64,000 nt of DNA from an uncultured Dokdonia sp. Lineage in GTDB: Bacteria; Bacteroidota; Bacteroidia; Flavobacteriales; Flavobacteriaceae. The first letter of the stretch is position 1. Every line of letters starts with the position of its first letter. Made by a program: the position numbers and the translations under genes. Positions 42,872 to 52,700 of this stretch are shown one piece after another. The notes under the pieces are model-generated. The model was not told the origin of the DNA and did not search any database. It worked only from the letters and a program-made list of their open reading frames with translations. Location: contig NZ_CANLOB010000003.1 of the NCBI RefSeq assembly GCF_947492815.1, forward strand, positions 186,001 to 250,000, in the 5' to 3' direction.

Positions 42872-43828
42872 ATGGAGCACTCAAATTCAGAAATAATAGA
42901 GAAACAACGGATTGTATTTATCACTTTTATGCAAGACGTTGTTAGGACTTATAGAAAGAATACTCGGGAGAAACGTAAGGTTGTTGATTACAGTAGAAAT
43001 GATGTAACAAATCTTCGTGCAGATATAAATAAGTATTTAGAGAAACATAAGAGTGTTGATGAAGATAAAGCAAAGACTATTGGCTTTACAACTTTACTAG
43101 GTTATGTTGAAATTTGTCAGCATGAGCATAAGGAATTAAAATATAGAGAATATATACTTAACTCATGTGCAAAGTATATAGATATTGAACCTAAATATAG
43201 AGACTTTAGACATTATGTAGAAAGATCTAAGGATCGTTTGAGACTATCAGGTTATTCAACAAATCATTTAATATATCCCTATAAAAAACCTGATGATACT
43301 ATAAATAAAGAACTAAAATCTTTCGATTATAAAGAAATGTCATATGAGCTATTATCTACTCTAGATAAAAATCAGATTGATAGATATATTAAATTTTACT
43401 TAAAAGAAGTAGATGATATTAAGTCTAATGATAAAGCTAATTTCTGGCTTGGTGTTCTATTACTTTGTAAACGTCAATACTATTTAGTGATAAAGCGTTT
43501 AGAAAAATGCATTGACCTAAACCCTATAGATGAAGAATATCATTACAATCTTGCTTTAGCTAAGTTTAAAGGAAGAATTCCCTTTATATTAAAGAGTAAA
43601 GAGATAGAAAGTATCGGTGTTGATATAATGAATGCTATAAACCTTAATCCTGATAAGCGGAAATTTTATGAGCTTCAGTATATCATACAAGAAGAATTTT
43701 ATAAGAAACGCTCATTACGCCCCCATTACGATGAAATATCCTTAGCATATATAGACACATTCGATCAGGACGAAATAGAACGTAACCGACTACTTGATGC
43801 TTTGAATATCATTGATTTCTTTAATTAA
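42872..43828 (+). CDS. Hypothetical TPR-like helical protein
   Basis: A 318-residue cytosolic protein that appears wholly alpha-helical. A tetratricopeptide-like stretch lies near 195-240 (NDKANFWLGVLLLCKRQYYLVIKRLEKCIDLNPIDEEYHYNLALAKFKG). The N-terminal region is basic (YRKNTREKRKVVDYSRNDV). I do not know the family. It heads a co-directional run of small genes that ends at the eCIS tape-measure gene, and the next gene follows after 11 bases, so these two are one operon. Confidence 0.6.
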   Translation: MEHSNSEIIEKQRIVFITFMQDVVRTYRKNTREKRKVVDYSRNDVTNLRADINKYLEKHKSVDEDKAKTIGFTTLLGYVEICQHEHKELKYREYILNSCAKYIDIEPKYRDFRHYVERSKDRLRLSGYSTNHLIYPYKKPDDTINKELKSFDYKEMSYELLSTLDKNQIDRYIKFYLKEVDDIKSNDKANFWLGVLLLCKRQYYLVIKRLEKCIDLNPIDEEYHYNLALAKFKGRIPFILKSKEIESIGVDIMNAINLNPDKRKFYELQYIIQEEFYKKRSLRPHYDEISLAYIDTFDQDEIERNRLLDALNIIDFFN

Positions 43829-43839
43829 ACAATACAGTT

Positions 43840-44502
43840 ATGACATCTAATGGTGAAAAAATTTTAAATTACTTTAAACAAGGAACTTTTACTTTTAAAA
43901 AAGTAACAGACGAAGAATTTGATGAATTAATTCAAAGAGCAATAGCTCCATTACAAAAAGTTGCATTACAAAAAACGCTATTACATGAGAGTGAATGTAT
44001 ACGAGATTCAGAAATGCTTTTTGGACCTGCACGAGCAAAAAATAGTCTGCTTGAGCATCATTTTAAAAAAGGAAAAGATGGTTTGGTAAGGTACACTCCT
44101 ATTGTAGTAACCATTATGAATTTTACAGAACACGAGCTGGTAATCTATAAATGTGTTTTTGACCCCATAACAGAAACGGCATTAAATCAAAGTACATGGA
44201 CCTATTTTTATAAAGAAATAGTCTCTATAGAAACAAAGGAACCTTCAAGGACGGGAGAATTTCTTACTTCAACACAAAAGGTACTAGCCAAAGTTCCTCT
44301 CATAGAACTTTTAGTTAAAGGGAAACAAAAACATTTTAATGTTTCTAAGGAATTTATTTTAACAACTCGCGGAAGTTCTTTTTACAAGGCAAGACTATCA
44401 GATTATGAAATCCTTGATGAAGTAGGAGGCGAATTTAAAATATCTGAAGCCGAAAATACAATCAGAGCGATTCGTACAGCTTTAAGAGATAAACAACGAT
44501 AA
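43840..44502 (+). CDS. Hypothetical cytosolic protein
   Basis: A 220-residue protein with no signal or membrane segment. A mixed alpha/beta pattern is seen, with a central beta-rich stretch (YTPIVVTIMNFTEHELVIYKCVFD ... TYFYKEIVSIET), which could be a PH-like or similar small beta fold. It lies 11 bases after the TPR-like gene. No family or function is recognised. Confidence 0.55.
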   Translation: MTSNGEKILNYFKQGTFTFKKVTDEEFDELIQRAIAPLQKVALQKTLLHESECIRDSEMLFGPARAKNSLLEHHFKKGKDGLVRYTPIVVTIMNFTEHELVIYKCVFDPITETALNQSTWTYFYKEIVSIETKEPSRTGEFLTSTQKVLAKVPLIELLVKGKQKHFNVSKEFILTTRGSSFYKARLSDYEILDEVGGEFKISEAENTIRAIRTALRDKQR

Positions 44503-44531
44503 AATAGACAGTATAAATATTCTCTTGACAG

Positions 44532-44549
44532 TTTATGGAAGTCCATAAA
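44532..44549. promoter_or_regulatory. Palindrome TTTATGGA-AG-TCCATAAA
   Basis: A perfect 8-bp arm palindrome with 2-base spacer, 103 bases before the next gene. It repeats the palindrome at 42807-42822. Two copies in front of co-directional unknown genes suggest an operator. Confidence 0.45.
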
Positions 44550-44651
44550 ATAGAACACTAACTTCTTGTTATGTTTGAAAGTAGAGAACAAAAGTACCAC
44601 TTTTTTAAAGTGTTTAGTACGTCTTTTTTCTAGCAAAAGAATATAAAGTTT

Positions 44652-44906
44652 ATGTCACGCTTTCAATATAAGTCATTCAGTTTTTTTGTATACCTAGGAC
44701 TCATTGTAGGAGCAATGAAAGGGTATGAATTTCGAGGAGTGGTAGGCATGCTCTTATTGGGTTTGTTCTATGGGGTCATAGGTCAATACGTTGGGAAATC
44801 TGGTACTATTATTATTAAAATTTTACTCTTCATTTTTTTTGTTTTACAAAATAACTTTTTAAGAGAGTATTTGTCATACTTGTTTTCAGAATTAGGAGGA
44901 TTCTAA
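44652..44906 (+). CDS. Small integral membrane protein
   Basis: An 84-residue protein with hydrophobic stretches FFVYLGLIVGAMKGY, GVVGMLLLGLFYGVIGQYVG and IIIKILLFIFFVLQNNF, so probably three membrane helices with a glycine-rich middle. There is no recognisable family. A palindromic candidate operator lies upstream. Confidence 0.5.
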   Translation: MSRFQYKSFSFFVYLGLIVGAMKGYEFRGVVGMLLLGLFYGVIGQYVGKSGTIIIKILLFIFFVLQNNFLREYLSYLFSELGGF

Positions 44907-45060
44907 GACTAGAATAGGAGCTCTTAATAATAAAACATGATTTTTTAAGAAGTAGATAGCTTATTACAGTAGAAGCAAAACTAAAGAAAGATGCTTCTAA
45001 TACTTTGTAAAATTGAATCCTTAAATCTCGTAATAATAAAGTTCAAAAAAATAATATAAA

Positions 45061-45666
45061 ATGAAATCAATGATAATTAACCTGTCAAATCTATATCCTG
45101 GTAATATCTGGATCAAAAGACTAGGATATTTAGTACTTGTGTACAGTATAGGTGTAAACTGTTTTGTTGGAAAAGTTCAAAATAAAATCATTCAAGAGAT
45201 TGAAATCAAAACAGAAAACATAGAATCTAGTAATATGCTATTAAGAGCAAATGATTTCCCAGATCTAGAGATCATCAAAATAGAAAAAGGGAGTACTATT
45301 GAAAGAGTCTTCAAAGAGGTTAAATCCTTTCTAGAAAACACATTTGGTATAAAAGTAATGACCGTAAAAAGGATAAATGAATTAGCAGATTTAAGTAACA
45401 ATATAAACGAAGAATCTCAAAAAATCACCACACATATAAGCGCTATCAAAAATTTATTACACACAGTTCTAAATATAATACAAATCACAAGTAATTTAAT
45501 ATGGCTTTCCATTATATGGGCAATTATTTGGTTGTATTTTGATATTAAAAAAGGAAGCGTAAAACGTTTTACTAAAATAGGATTGTTGCTTTCTATTCCT
45601 TTTAATATAATGGCTTTTTACATGTTGTCAAATTACGTAAATGAATATCTAGTTTCTTTCATGTAA
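45061..45666 (+). CDS. Hypothetical membrane protein with coiled coil
   Basis: A 201-residue protein. One hydrophobic segment near the N terminus (RLGYLVLVYSIGVNCFV) is followed by a polar periplasmic region with a helical coiled-coil stretch (ADLSNNINEESQKITTHISAIKNLL) and two C-terminal helices (NLIWLSIIWAIIWLYF and IGLLLSIPFNIMAFYML). Function is unknown. A GCTTTCGCGAAAGC palindrome lies 42 bases after the stop. Confidence 0.5.
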   Translation: MKSMIINLSNLYPGNIWIKRLGYLVLVYSIGVNCFVGKVQNKIIQEIEIKTENIESSNMLLRANDFPDLEIIKIEKGSTIERVFKEVKSFLENTFGIKVMTVKRINELADLSNNINEESQKITTHISAIKNLLHTVLNIIQITSNLIWLSIIWAIIWLYFDIKKGSVKRFTKIGLLLSIPFNIMAFYMLSNYVNEYLVSFM

Positions 45667-45938
45667 TAGTGATGTATTAACATATTTAAAGATGGCGCTT
45701 CTTTATACGCTTTCGCGAAAGCGTACCCAGTAACATTCCATAAAATAAAGTAGCAATATGGCAAGCTTACGATCAAAAAAATGATGAAACGACTGTTTTT
45801 TAATCGTTTTTTAAAACAATGAGTTCATTAAAAAAAATCAAAAATAATTCTACTGAAAAGACCGATTTCCTACCCTTGATTATTTCTTAAAATCAAGATA
45901 TACAGAGTAATTTGTACTATAAAATAACAGTACATACT

Positions 45939-46259
45939 ATGGATTTAAAGGAAATTTATAAAAAGCGAAAAGAGATTATCAATGGACATATGAATGAGCT
46001 GTATACCCTTGCAGGAATGACAAGTAAGAGTGATGCGGCCGTATTTAGTATCCGAGAAAAAATATGCAATGATTGCCCTCTAAAAATTAATAATACATGC
46101 AATACGAATATGTGGATTCACCCAACAACAATGGAGACCACCACAACAGCTAAAGAAGGTTTTATAAGAGGCTGCGGATGCAGATTAAGCGCTAAACAAA
46201 AATCAAAATATAGCAAATGCCCAGCGGGTTTTTGGGGAAATGAATTTAGCTCAAAATAA
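45939..46259 (+). CDS. Cys-rich putative metal-binding protein
   Basis: A protein of about 106 residues, starting MDLKEIYKKRKEI; the ATG at 45939 is preferred over an upstream in-frame start. The cysteines form CNDCPLKINNTC ... GCGC ... KCPAGFW, a zinc-ribbon-like spacing. Such small Cys-rich proteins occur in phage and tail-like loci. The stop is 15 bases before the tape-measure gene, so it probably belongs to the eCIS operon. The family is not certain. Confidence 0.6.
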   Translation: MDLKEIYKKRKEIINGHMNELYTLAGMTSKSDAAVFSIREKICNDCPLKINNTCNTNMWIHPTTMETTTTAKEGFIRGCGCRLSAKQKSKYSKCPAGFWGNEFSSK

Positions 46260-46274
46260 GAATAGGTAATCCAT

Positions 46275-47744
46275 ATGGAGAAGCACATTATACATAAGGT
46301 ATACCTAGATCTTACCACTTCAAGTATTGCAGAAGCACACCATTTAAAAGAAAATATCGGAAGCTTTCTAAATTCAGAAGTACTTCCTTTATTAGAAAAA
46401 CAAATGGATACAATTGATGATGATATGTCATCATATGCCATTCGATTAGATCAAGTTCATGTAGAAATTACTCAAAACGGAACCCAACTAAATAATGAGT
46501 TAAAACATACGATTGTCGATACGATCAAAACCGAAACAAAGGAAGCTATAAAAACAATTGGTGATGCAGTAAAACCTACGGAAGAAATCATTAAAAAAAG
46601 AAAATTATTTAGCAAAGGAGCACATCAAACAGAAACCTTTATTCATTTCCTTAAAACAGGTACAAACCCTTGGTGGAGTAGTGAGTCGATCACAAAATTA
46701 ATGACTCCTAAAAACGTTAAACGATTACTAGAAACACGTGGTTTTATAACAAAAATAATAAGCATATTTAGAGATCATAAAGTAAGAAACAGAGCATTAA
46801 ATCAGCTCACAAAAGCCTCTTTAAAAGAAATATGCATTGCTATTGTAAAAGAGAGTCATACGTTAGAAATAACAGAAGTTGAACTACAACAAATAAGTAA
46901 GCGTCCTGTTGTACAACAGCAACAAATTTGGAAAGAAGTACTCAAAGCTATAACATACCAAGAACCCATTGATGTTATAACATTAATTACTACTGTCAAA
47001 GAAGAAACCTCTTTACATAAACGTAGAGAAAAAGAATTACAAAAAGAAAAGAACAAACAAGTAGGAAATAAGAAAGAGGCAAAAAAACAAGAAAAAAGAA
47101 TAGAAAACACCTCAGATTCACTACAAGACCCTTCAGCACAAACCGCTATAACAAAAGAAACTATAGACGCACTTATACACCCAGAAAGTAGTCAAAAACA
47201 AATAGAAGCAGCTACAATACCTACTGAAACAAGTGATCAAGCCGCAGTCATAGAAGGCGAATATGTTCAAAACGCAGGATTAGTACTTATACACCCGTTC
47301 TTAACCCACTTTTTTAGTCACTGTAACTTATTAGATGAACAAAAACAATTGAAAGACCCAGAACATTGTGTGCATCTACTACACTATATCGCCACTGGAA
47401 AAACAAAGCAAGCAGAAAGTGATATGGTTTTTGAGAAATTCTTGTGCAATATTCCGATTCATGAATCGATCAATAGAAATAGAACCATTACAAAAAAACA
47501 AAAAGAACAGGTAACAAACTTATTAAATGCAGTCAATGAAAATTGGGGAGCTTTAAAGAAATCTTCACATACTTTATTACAACATGAGTTTTTACAGCGT
47601 TTAGGAAAAATAGAAAAAAATAGCAATGGAACTACGATTCAGATAGAGGGGAAAACACATGACATTTTATTAAAAAAACTCTCTTGGGGCCTAGGACTGA
47701 TACGCCTTCCTTGGAAAAAGGAATTCATGTTTGTAAACTGGTAA
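46275..47744 (+). CDS. eCIS tape-measure protein
   Basis: A 489-residue protein resembling the contractile injection system tape-measure family (Pvc14-like). The N terminus (MEKHIIHKVYLDLTTSSIAEAHHLKENI) and the C-terminal LIHPFLTHFFSHCNLLDEQKQLKDPEHCVHLLHYIATG segment are family features. A central Lys/Glu-rich coiled coil (about 255-285) and a variable linker separate them. The protein sets tube length during assembly. Here it stands upstream of the ATPase and cargo genes and apart from the sheath and tube genes. Confidence 0.88.
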   Translation: MEKHIIHKVYLDLTTSSIAEAHHLKENIGSFLNSEVLPLLEKQMDTIDDDMSSYAIRLDQVHVEITQNGTQLNNELKHTIVDTIKTETKEAIKTIGDAVKPTEEIIKKRKLFSKGAHQTETFIHFLKTGTNPWWSSESITKLMTPKNVKRLLETRGFITKIISIFRDHKVRNRALNQLTKASLKEICIAIVKESHTLEITEVELQQISKRPVVQQQQIWKEVLKAITYQEPIDVITLITTVKEETSLHKRREKELQKEKNKQVGNKKEAKKQEKRIENTSDSLQDPSAQTAITKETIDALIHPESSQKQIEAATIPTETSDQAAVIEGEYVQNAGLVLIHPFLTHFFSHCNLLDEQKQLKDPEHCVHLLHYIATGKTKQAESDMVFEKFLCNIPIHESINRNRTITKKQKEQVTNLLNAVNENWGALKKSSHTLLQHEFLQRLGKIEKNSNGTTIQIEGKTHDILLKKLSWGLGLIRLPWKKEFMFVNW

Positions 47745-48005
47745 AATCAATTAGTAAATGGTATAAGCTCTAGTTGCACTAACTCCCGTGTAATCTGCTG
47801 AAACTACAGATTCTATAGCGTGATTTGCTTGCTTATGAAAGCTCCTAAAAGCATCTTTGTAATCTAAATATAAGAGGTGTAATTGCTAAGAAGTAGGCAC
47901 TACAACCTTGTTTTTTAAAGGAAGGATTTAGGACAAATTTTTATTTTTTAGAAAATAGAAAATGTCAAAATGAATTCTAGAATATAATATAAATAACATT
48001 ATACT

Positions 48006-49322
48006 ATGCTGTCAGAACAGAAGGGCACACAACAAATTTTTGACCACTTAAAAGAAGTTATTCTTTGGCGATTAGAAAATACAAAAACACCACTTAATGA
48101 GTGCCCTTTGAAGTATATACCTTCAGAATATGAAGGGAATTCTTTAAGTCATTACATCTCAAAGTATGCATTAGATCAAGAAGAAATCATCTCCCTTTTA
48201 CTTTCATTAGTACCACATGTGTATCCTACTTTTTTAAGAGATGTGAGTATTGAAAGTGAAAATGGTGTGTTGTATTTCTTTTCACAAACACGATCAGATC
48301 AAAAAAATGCAGACCCTACCGCAGAGACAGTATTATATACACTTGCAGGAGATGATGTGGCAGGAAGAATCGCGGCCATTCATTTCATACATAAAAATAG
48401 ATTATTTAATGAGTTACAAGTATTACATACAGCTCCTGTAGAAAAAGGAGAGCCTACAGTACGAGGTAAATTATTGATCTATCAAGATGCCTTTCAGGAG
48501 ATCTTATTAGGAAGTACACTTACACCTAAATTAAGTGAAGAATTCCCAGCGCAAGAAATTAAAACGCAACTTACTTGGAGTGATCTTATCTTACCAGAAA
48601 CAACATTAAGCAAACTACAAAACAGCAAAATGTGGTTAGAACATAACGATACTCTTTTAGAAGAGTTAGGTATGAAAAAAAGACTCAAACCAGGATATCG
48701 TGTATTGTTTTATGGAGCGCCAGGAACAGGAAAGACATTGGCAGCAAGTTTACTAGGGAAATATACAGGGAAATCGGTGTTTAGGGTAGACCTCTCTGTA
48801 TTGGTATCTAAGTATATTGGAGAGACAGAAAAACACCTAGCAAATCTATTTAGCAAAGCACAAAAGAAAGATTGGATTCTATTTTTTGACGAAGCAGATT
48901 CGGTATTTGGAAAAAGAACCAATGTACGAGATGCACATGATAAATACGCAAATCAAGGAGTTTCTTATTTACTCCAAAAAATAGAAGCCTATCCAGGTAT
49001 GGTGATTTTAGCGTCAAATTATAAAGACAATATAGACAGTGCATTTATGAGACGTTTTCAATCTATTATTCATTTTGAATTACCAAAAGCTAACGAGCGC
49101 TTCCGTATTTGGAAACATAATATTCCAAAAAAACTAGAACAACATCCATCATTAAAATTAGATGAAATTGCTTCAAAATATGTGTTAAATGGTTCAAATA
49201 TTATGAACTGTATTCAAGATGCAAGTTTGAAAGCATTGGCAAATAAAGATCGAATACTAACACAGGCAATGGTGTTAGAGAGTATAAAAAAAGAATACCA
49301 TAAAGAAGATAAAGTGTTTTAA
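48006..49322 (+). CDS. eCIS-associated AAA+ ATPase (Pvc15-like)
   Basis: A 438-residue protein. The C-terminal AAA+ module has Walker A GAPGTGKTLAA (about residue 236), Walker B ILFFDEADSVFG (about 292), sensor 1 VILASNYKDNID and an arginine-finger segment (FMRRFQSII). The N-terminal 210 residues are a eCIS-specific region. In known systems such ATPases are needed for cargo loading. The gene is 261 bases after the tape-measure gene and precedes the toxin cargo gene, which fits that role. Confidence 0.92.
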   Translation: MLSEQKGTQQIFDHLKEVILWRLENTKTPLNECPLKYIPSEYEGNSLSHYISKYALDQEEIISLLLSLVPHVYPTFLRDVSIESENGVLYFFSQTRSDQKNADPTAETVLYTLAGDDVAGRIAAIHFIHKNRLFNELQVLHTAPVEKGEPTVRGKLLIYQDAFQEILLGSTLTPKLSEEFPAQEIKTQLTWSDLILPETTLSKLQNSKMWLEHNDTLLEELGMKKRLKPGYRVLFYGAPGTGKTLAASLLGKYTGKSVFRVDLSVLVSKYIGETEKHLANLFSKAQKKDWILFFDEADSVFGKRTNVRDAHDKYANQGVSYLLQKIEAYPGMVILASNYKDNIDSAFMRRFQSIIHFELPKANERFRIWKHNIPKKLEQHPSLKLDEIASKYVLNGSNIMNCIQDASLKALANKDRILTQAMVLESIKKEYHKEDKVF

Positions 49323-49521
49323 CTCGAATTATGTGATAGAACTTCGTTATGAGGGTTGAAGCAGCAATAAAATATGACATTTTCTTAGTTTTAGCATAGC
49401 ATCGTTATGGTTAAACTTAAAAATGTAGCGCAGCGATATATTTTGCAGCAGTTTCAAGACGGAATAGATTTTCTATCACATAATGCGGGTTTAACAAGAC
49501 CTTCCTTTTTTATTTGGGCGT

Positions 49522-49656
49522 GACAAACGTGTCTAAAAAGTGCTAAAATTAGATACCAGTTATCCTGAACTTATCGAAAGAGTTTTGATCATCAAATAAC
49601 AAAACTTCGACAAGCTCAGTTTGACAACATAAAAGCACTTTTTAGACACACTTGTC
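49522..49656. repeat. MITE-like nested inverted repeat
   Basis: Arms at 49522-49544 and 49634-49656 match at 21 of 23 positions as inverted repeats. A second, inner inverted repeat lies inside (TCCTGAACTTATCGAAAG against CTTCGACAAGCTCAGTTTGA). The inner sequence resembles dispersed CTTCGACAAGCTCAG elements I associate with Flavobacteriia genomes. No coding capacity. It may fold into a long hairpin between the ATPase and toxin genes. Confidence 0.7.
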
Positions 49657-49759
49657 GGGCTTTTCACTACAATTCCTCGCACTTCCTTACAGTCAGGCTG
49701 TGGGATTTTCATTGCAATCCCTCACGCAAAAAGAATTAGTAAAACCGTGAGAAAGTATA

Positions 49760-49777
49760 CATATGTCATGACATATG
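49760..49777. promoter_or_regulatory. 18-bp palindrome overlapping the toxin start codon
   Basis: CATATGTCATGACATATG is perfectly self-complementary, and its last three bases are the first candidate ATG of the toxin gene. It could be an operator for a repressor or a translation-blocking hairpin. The second in-frame ATG (49802) would escape it. Confidence 0.45.
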
Positions 49778-52700
49778 GTAAAAGACCATAATAACAATAC
49801 TATGAGAACAGGTACGCAACCCGAAATAAGAGCGTCTCAACTAGGCGCTGCTCAACAAAACAAAAAAGCAAAAAATGCTGTTGCTCTCCAAGGAAAGAAA
49901 CAGCAAAAGGCAGTTAAAGGAGTTCCTCCGTCGCTAGACGAAGCCCTCTTTGGAGCACCTCAAAAAATGAGTACAACAGGTCTTAAGGATACAGACTTTA
50001 ATGCAAAACAAGTAGGACAATTGGCAGCAGATCCTACAGCCGGAATACCCGATATCTTAGATGCGCAGTTTCTAGATATAGCAAGTATTCCTACACCAAA
50101 AAAAGCAACACCAATCGTTGCAAAAGATCCAATAGTAAAAGAAGCTTCAACGGCAAAAAAAGCTAAGAATACAGCAGTAGACACAGGAAAAACGGAAGAA
50201 AAAACACTTCCAGAAACTGAAGCAAAAGCAGCGGTTCCTGTAACGATAGCAAAAACACCAGAAGAAAACGAAAACTTCCAAGCTTTAAAAATGGAAGTAA
50301 GTGATACTGCCAAAGGGCAACAACAACACGAGTCTTCTAGCAAAGCAAGTTCAAAAGCACAAGCTGCAGCGCCTTCACCAAGCAATGAACGCGAGAGTAT
50401 GGCGCAAGCAAAACAAGTAGATGTGATGGCTGCGCAAGATGCAGAAGAATTTAGTGCAGCTGCTTTTAAAGTGCAATTACAAAGTCGTATTGCAGAAATG
50501 CAATTACCCGAAGATGAAGAAGCCGCAGATAAGTTTGATGAAAATAATAATATTGCAGAAGTAAATAAAAATGCGATGGGAGATGTGAGTGGTGCCTCAC
50601 AAAAATCTTCAAGCGCGATTGCAAGCGCAACTTCTGCAAAACCAAATACCGCTGCCCAACCAAAACGACAGGTAGCTAAAATGCCAACGCCAAAATTTGG
50701 TAAAAAACCCAATATAGGAGGCGCCGGAAAAGCAATGCCACCTTCACGTACTGCCGCCGAGGTAGAACAACCGTTACAAGAACAAAATAATACGGTAGAT
50801 AATGAGATGGCAACTCATGGAGTAACAGACGATATGTTAGCCAACTCAAATGAGGCTTCCTTTACAGGAGCATTGGCAGAAAAGAATGCAGCCAAAGCAC
50901 AAAGTGATGCCGCCACACAACAGTTTAGAACACAAGAAGAGCAAGAACAACAAAACGTACAGCAAAACGCACAACAACAAACCAATACACAAATTGGTGG
51001 AATGAATGCAGCACGTGTTGCTGGATTGAATAAAGTAGCAGGAAATCAAAAACAAACCGCTTCTAAAAATTCGGTAGAACGTAAACGTATCGCCGATGCC
51101 ATCAATGGAAAATACGAAGCTGCCAAATCTAAAGTAGATACAATTTTAGATCAATTGGATATTGATGTAGCTAAGGAGTTTGTAAAAGGATCAAATGCAG
51201 CCAAAAAAGCCTTTGAAAGCCATATAGACAAAGAAATGACCGCCTATAAAGAAGAACGTTATGGCGGTGCTTGGTATAGCTGGAAAAACATTCGTCGTGT
51301 AGGTGATTACTTAGGCGGACTCCCTGAAGAAGTTAATGAATTCTTTGTGACAGGACGTGAAGTCTATATCAATACTATGGATGGGTATATCGAAACCATT
51401 GCAAATATGGTGGCAGATAGACTTAACAAAGCAAAACAAGAAATAGCCAATGGTAAAAAAGATGTTCAGGAATATGTAAGTTCTTTAGATCCTAATTTAC
51501 GTAAACTTGGTAAAGAAGCAGCCACTGCCATAGAAGATAAGTTTGATAGCTTAGAGCAAACTGTAAATGATAAGAAAGATTCATTAATAGAAGCCTTAGC
51601 CGAACAATATGCAGCAAATATAGAAAGTGTAGATGCGCGTATAGAAGAACTCAAAGCAGCAAATGAAGGATTGGTCAGTAAAGCACTAGGAGCGTTAAAA
51701 GGAGTTTTCGATTTTATTATCAAAGTAAAAAATACCTTAACCAATTTATTAGCAAAAATAGTAGAAGTAGTCGTAGCGATTATTGCAGATCCAATAGGAT
51801 TCTTATCCAATATGATGGCAGGCATAGGACAAGGAATTTCCAACTTCTCTTCTAATATTGTGAAACATTTACAAAGTGGTTTGATAGGATGGCTTACAGG
51901 AGCTATGGGAGGTTTAAGCATCACTATGCCAGAAGATATATTCTCTTTAAAAGGAATCTTCTCCCTGTCTTCACAAATTATGGGCTTTACTTGGGAGAGA
52001 ATACGTAAAGTAGGATCTAAGGTCATAGGAGAACCAGCCATAAAAGCCTTAGAAACCGGATTTGAATTGGTCAATATTTTACGTACAGAAGGACTTGCAG
52101 GATTGTGGGAATACATAAAAGAACAATTCCAGGATTTAAAAGCAACCGTGATAGATGCTGTAATGGATCTGATCCAAACACAAGTAGTACAAGCGGGTAT
52201 CAAATGGTTATTAGGATTACTTTCGCCAGTAGGCGCTTTTGTAAAAGCCGTGATGGCGATTATAGATGTGGTTAAATTCTTTATAGAACGTGCCGCACAA
52301 ATCGCTGAGTTAGTAAGTGCCTTTATGGATTCTGTTTCAGCCATTGCTTCTGGAAAAGTAGGCGCCGTTGCAGCCTCTATAGAAAAAGCCCTAGGAAAAG
52401 CAGTGCCTGTCGTGATAGGATTGTTGGCATCTATCTTAGGAATAGGTGGCTTAGCGCGAAAAGTGATCAAGCTCTTTAAGAAAATCCAAAAACGTGTAGA
52501 AAAAGCACTGGTAAAACTTTGGAAGAAGATTAAGAAGATGGCGAAGAAGTTCTTGAAGAAGATTGGGTTTGGTAAGAAGAAGAAAGATAAAGATGGGGAA
52601 AAAAATGAAGGAACTATCAAGTCTCAGAAATTTTTAATGAATAATGAAGAACATACATTATCATTTGAGGGTGGAGTTATAATGATGCGTAGTATAAAAA

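Noticed and set aside
46856..47110. Minus-strand frame within the tape-measure gene
   Set aside because: Phe/Cys/Ser-rich shadow of the Lys/Glu-rich coiled-coil codons of the real gene.
49960..50712. Long minus-strand open frames across the toxin gene (also 51466-52620)
   Set aside because: They are antisense shadows of a low-complexity, A-rich coding strand; the encoded Ala/Ser/Phe-rich sequences have no start context.
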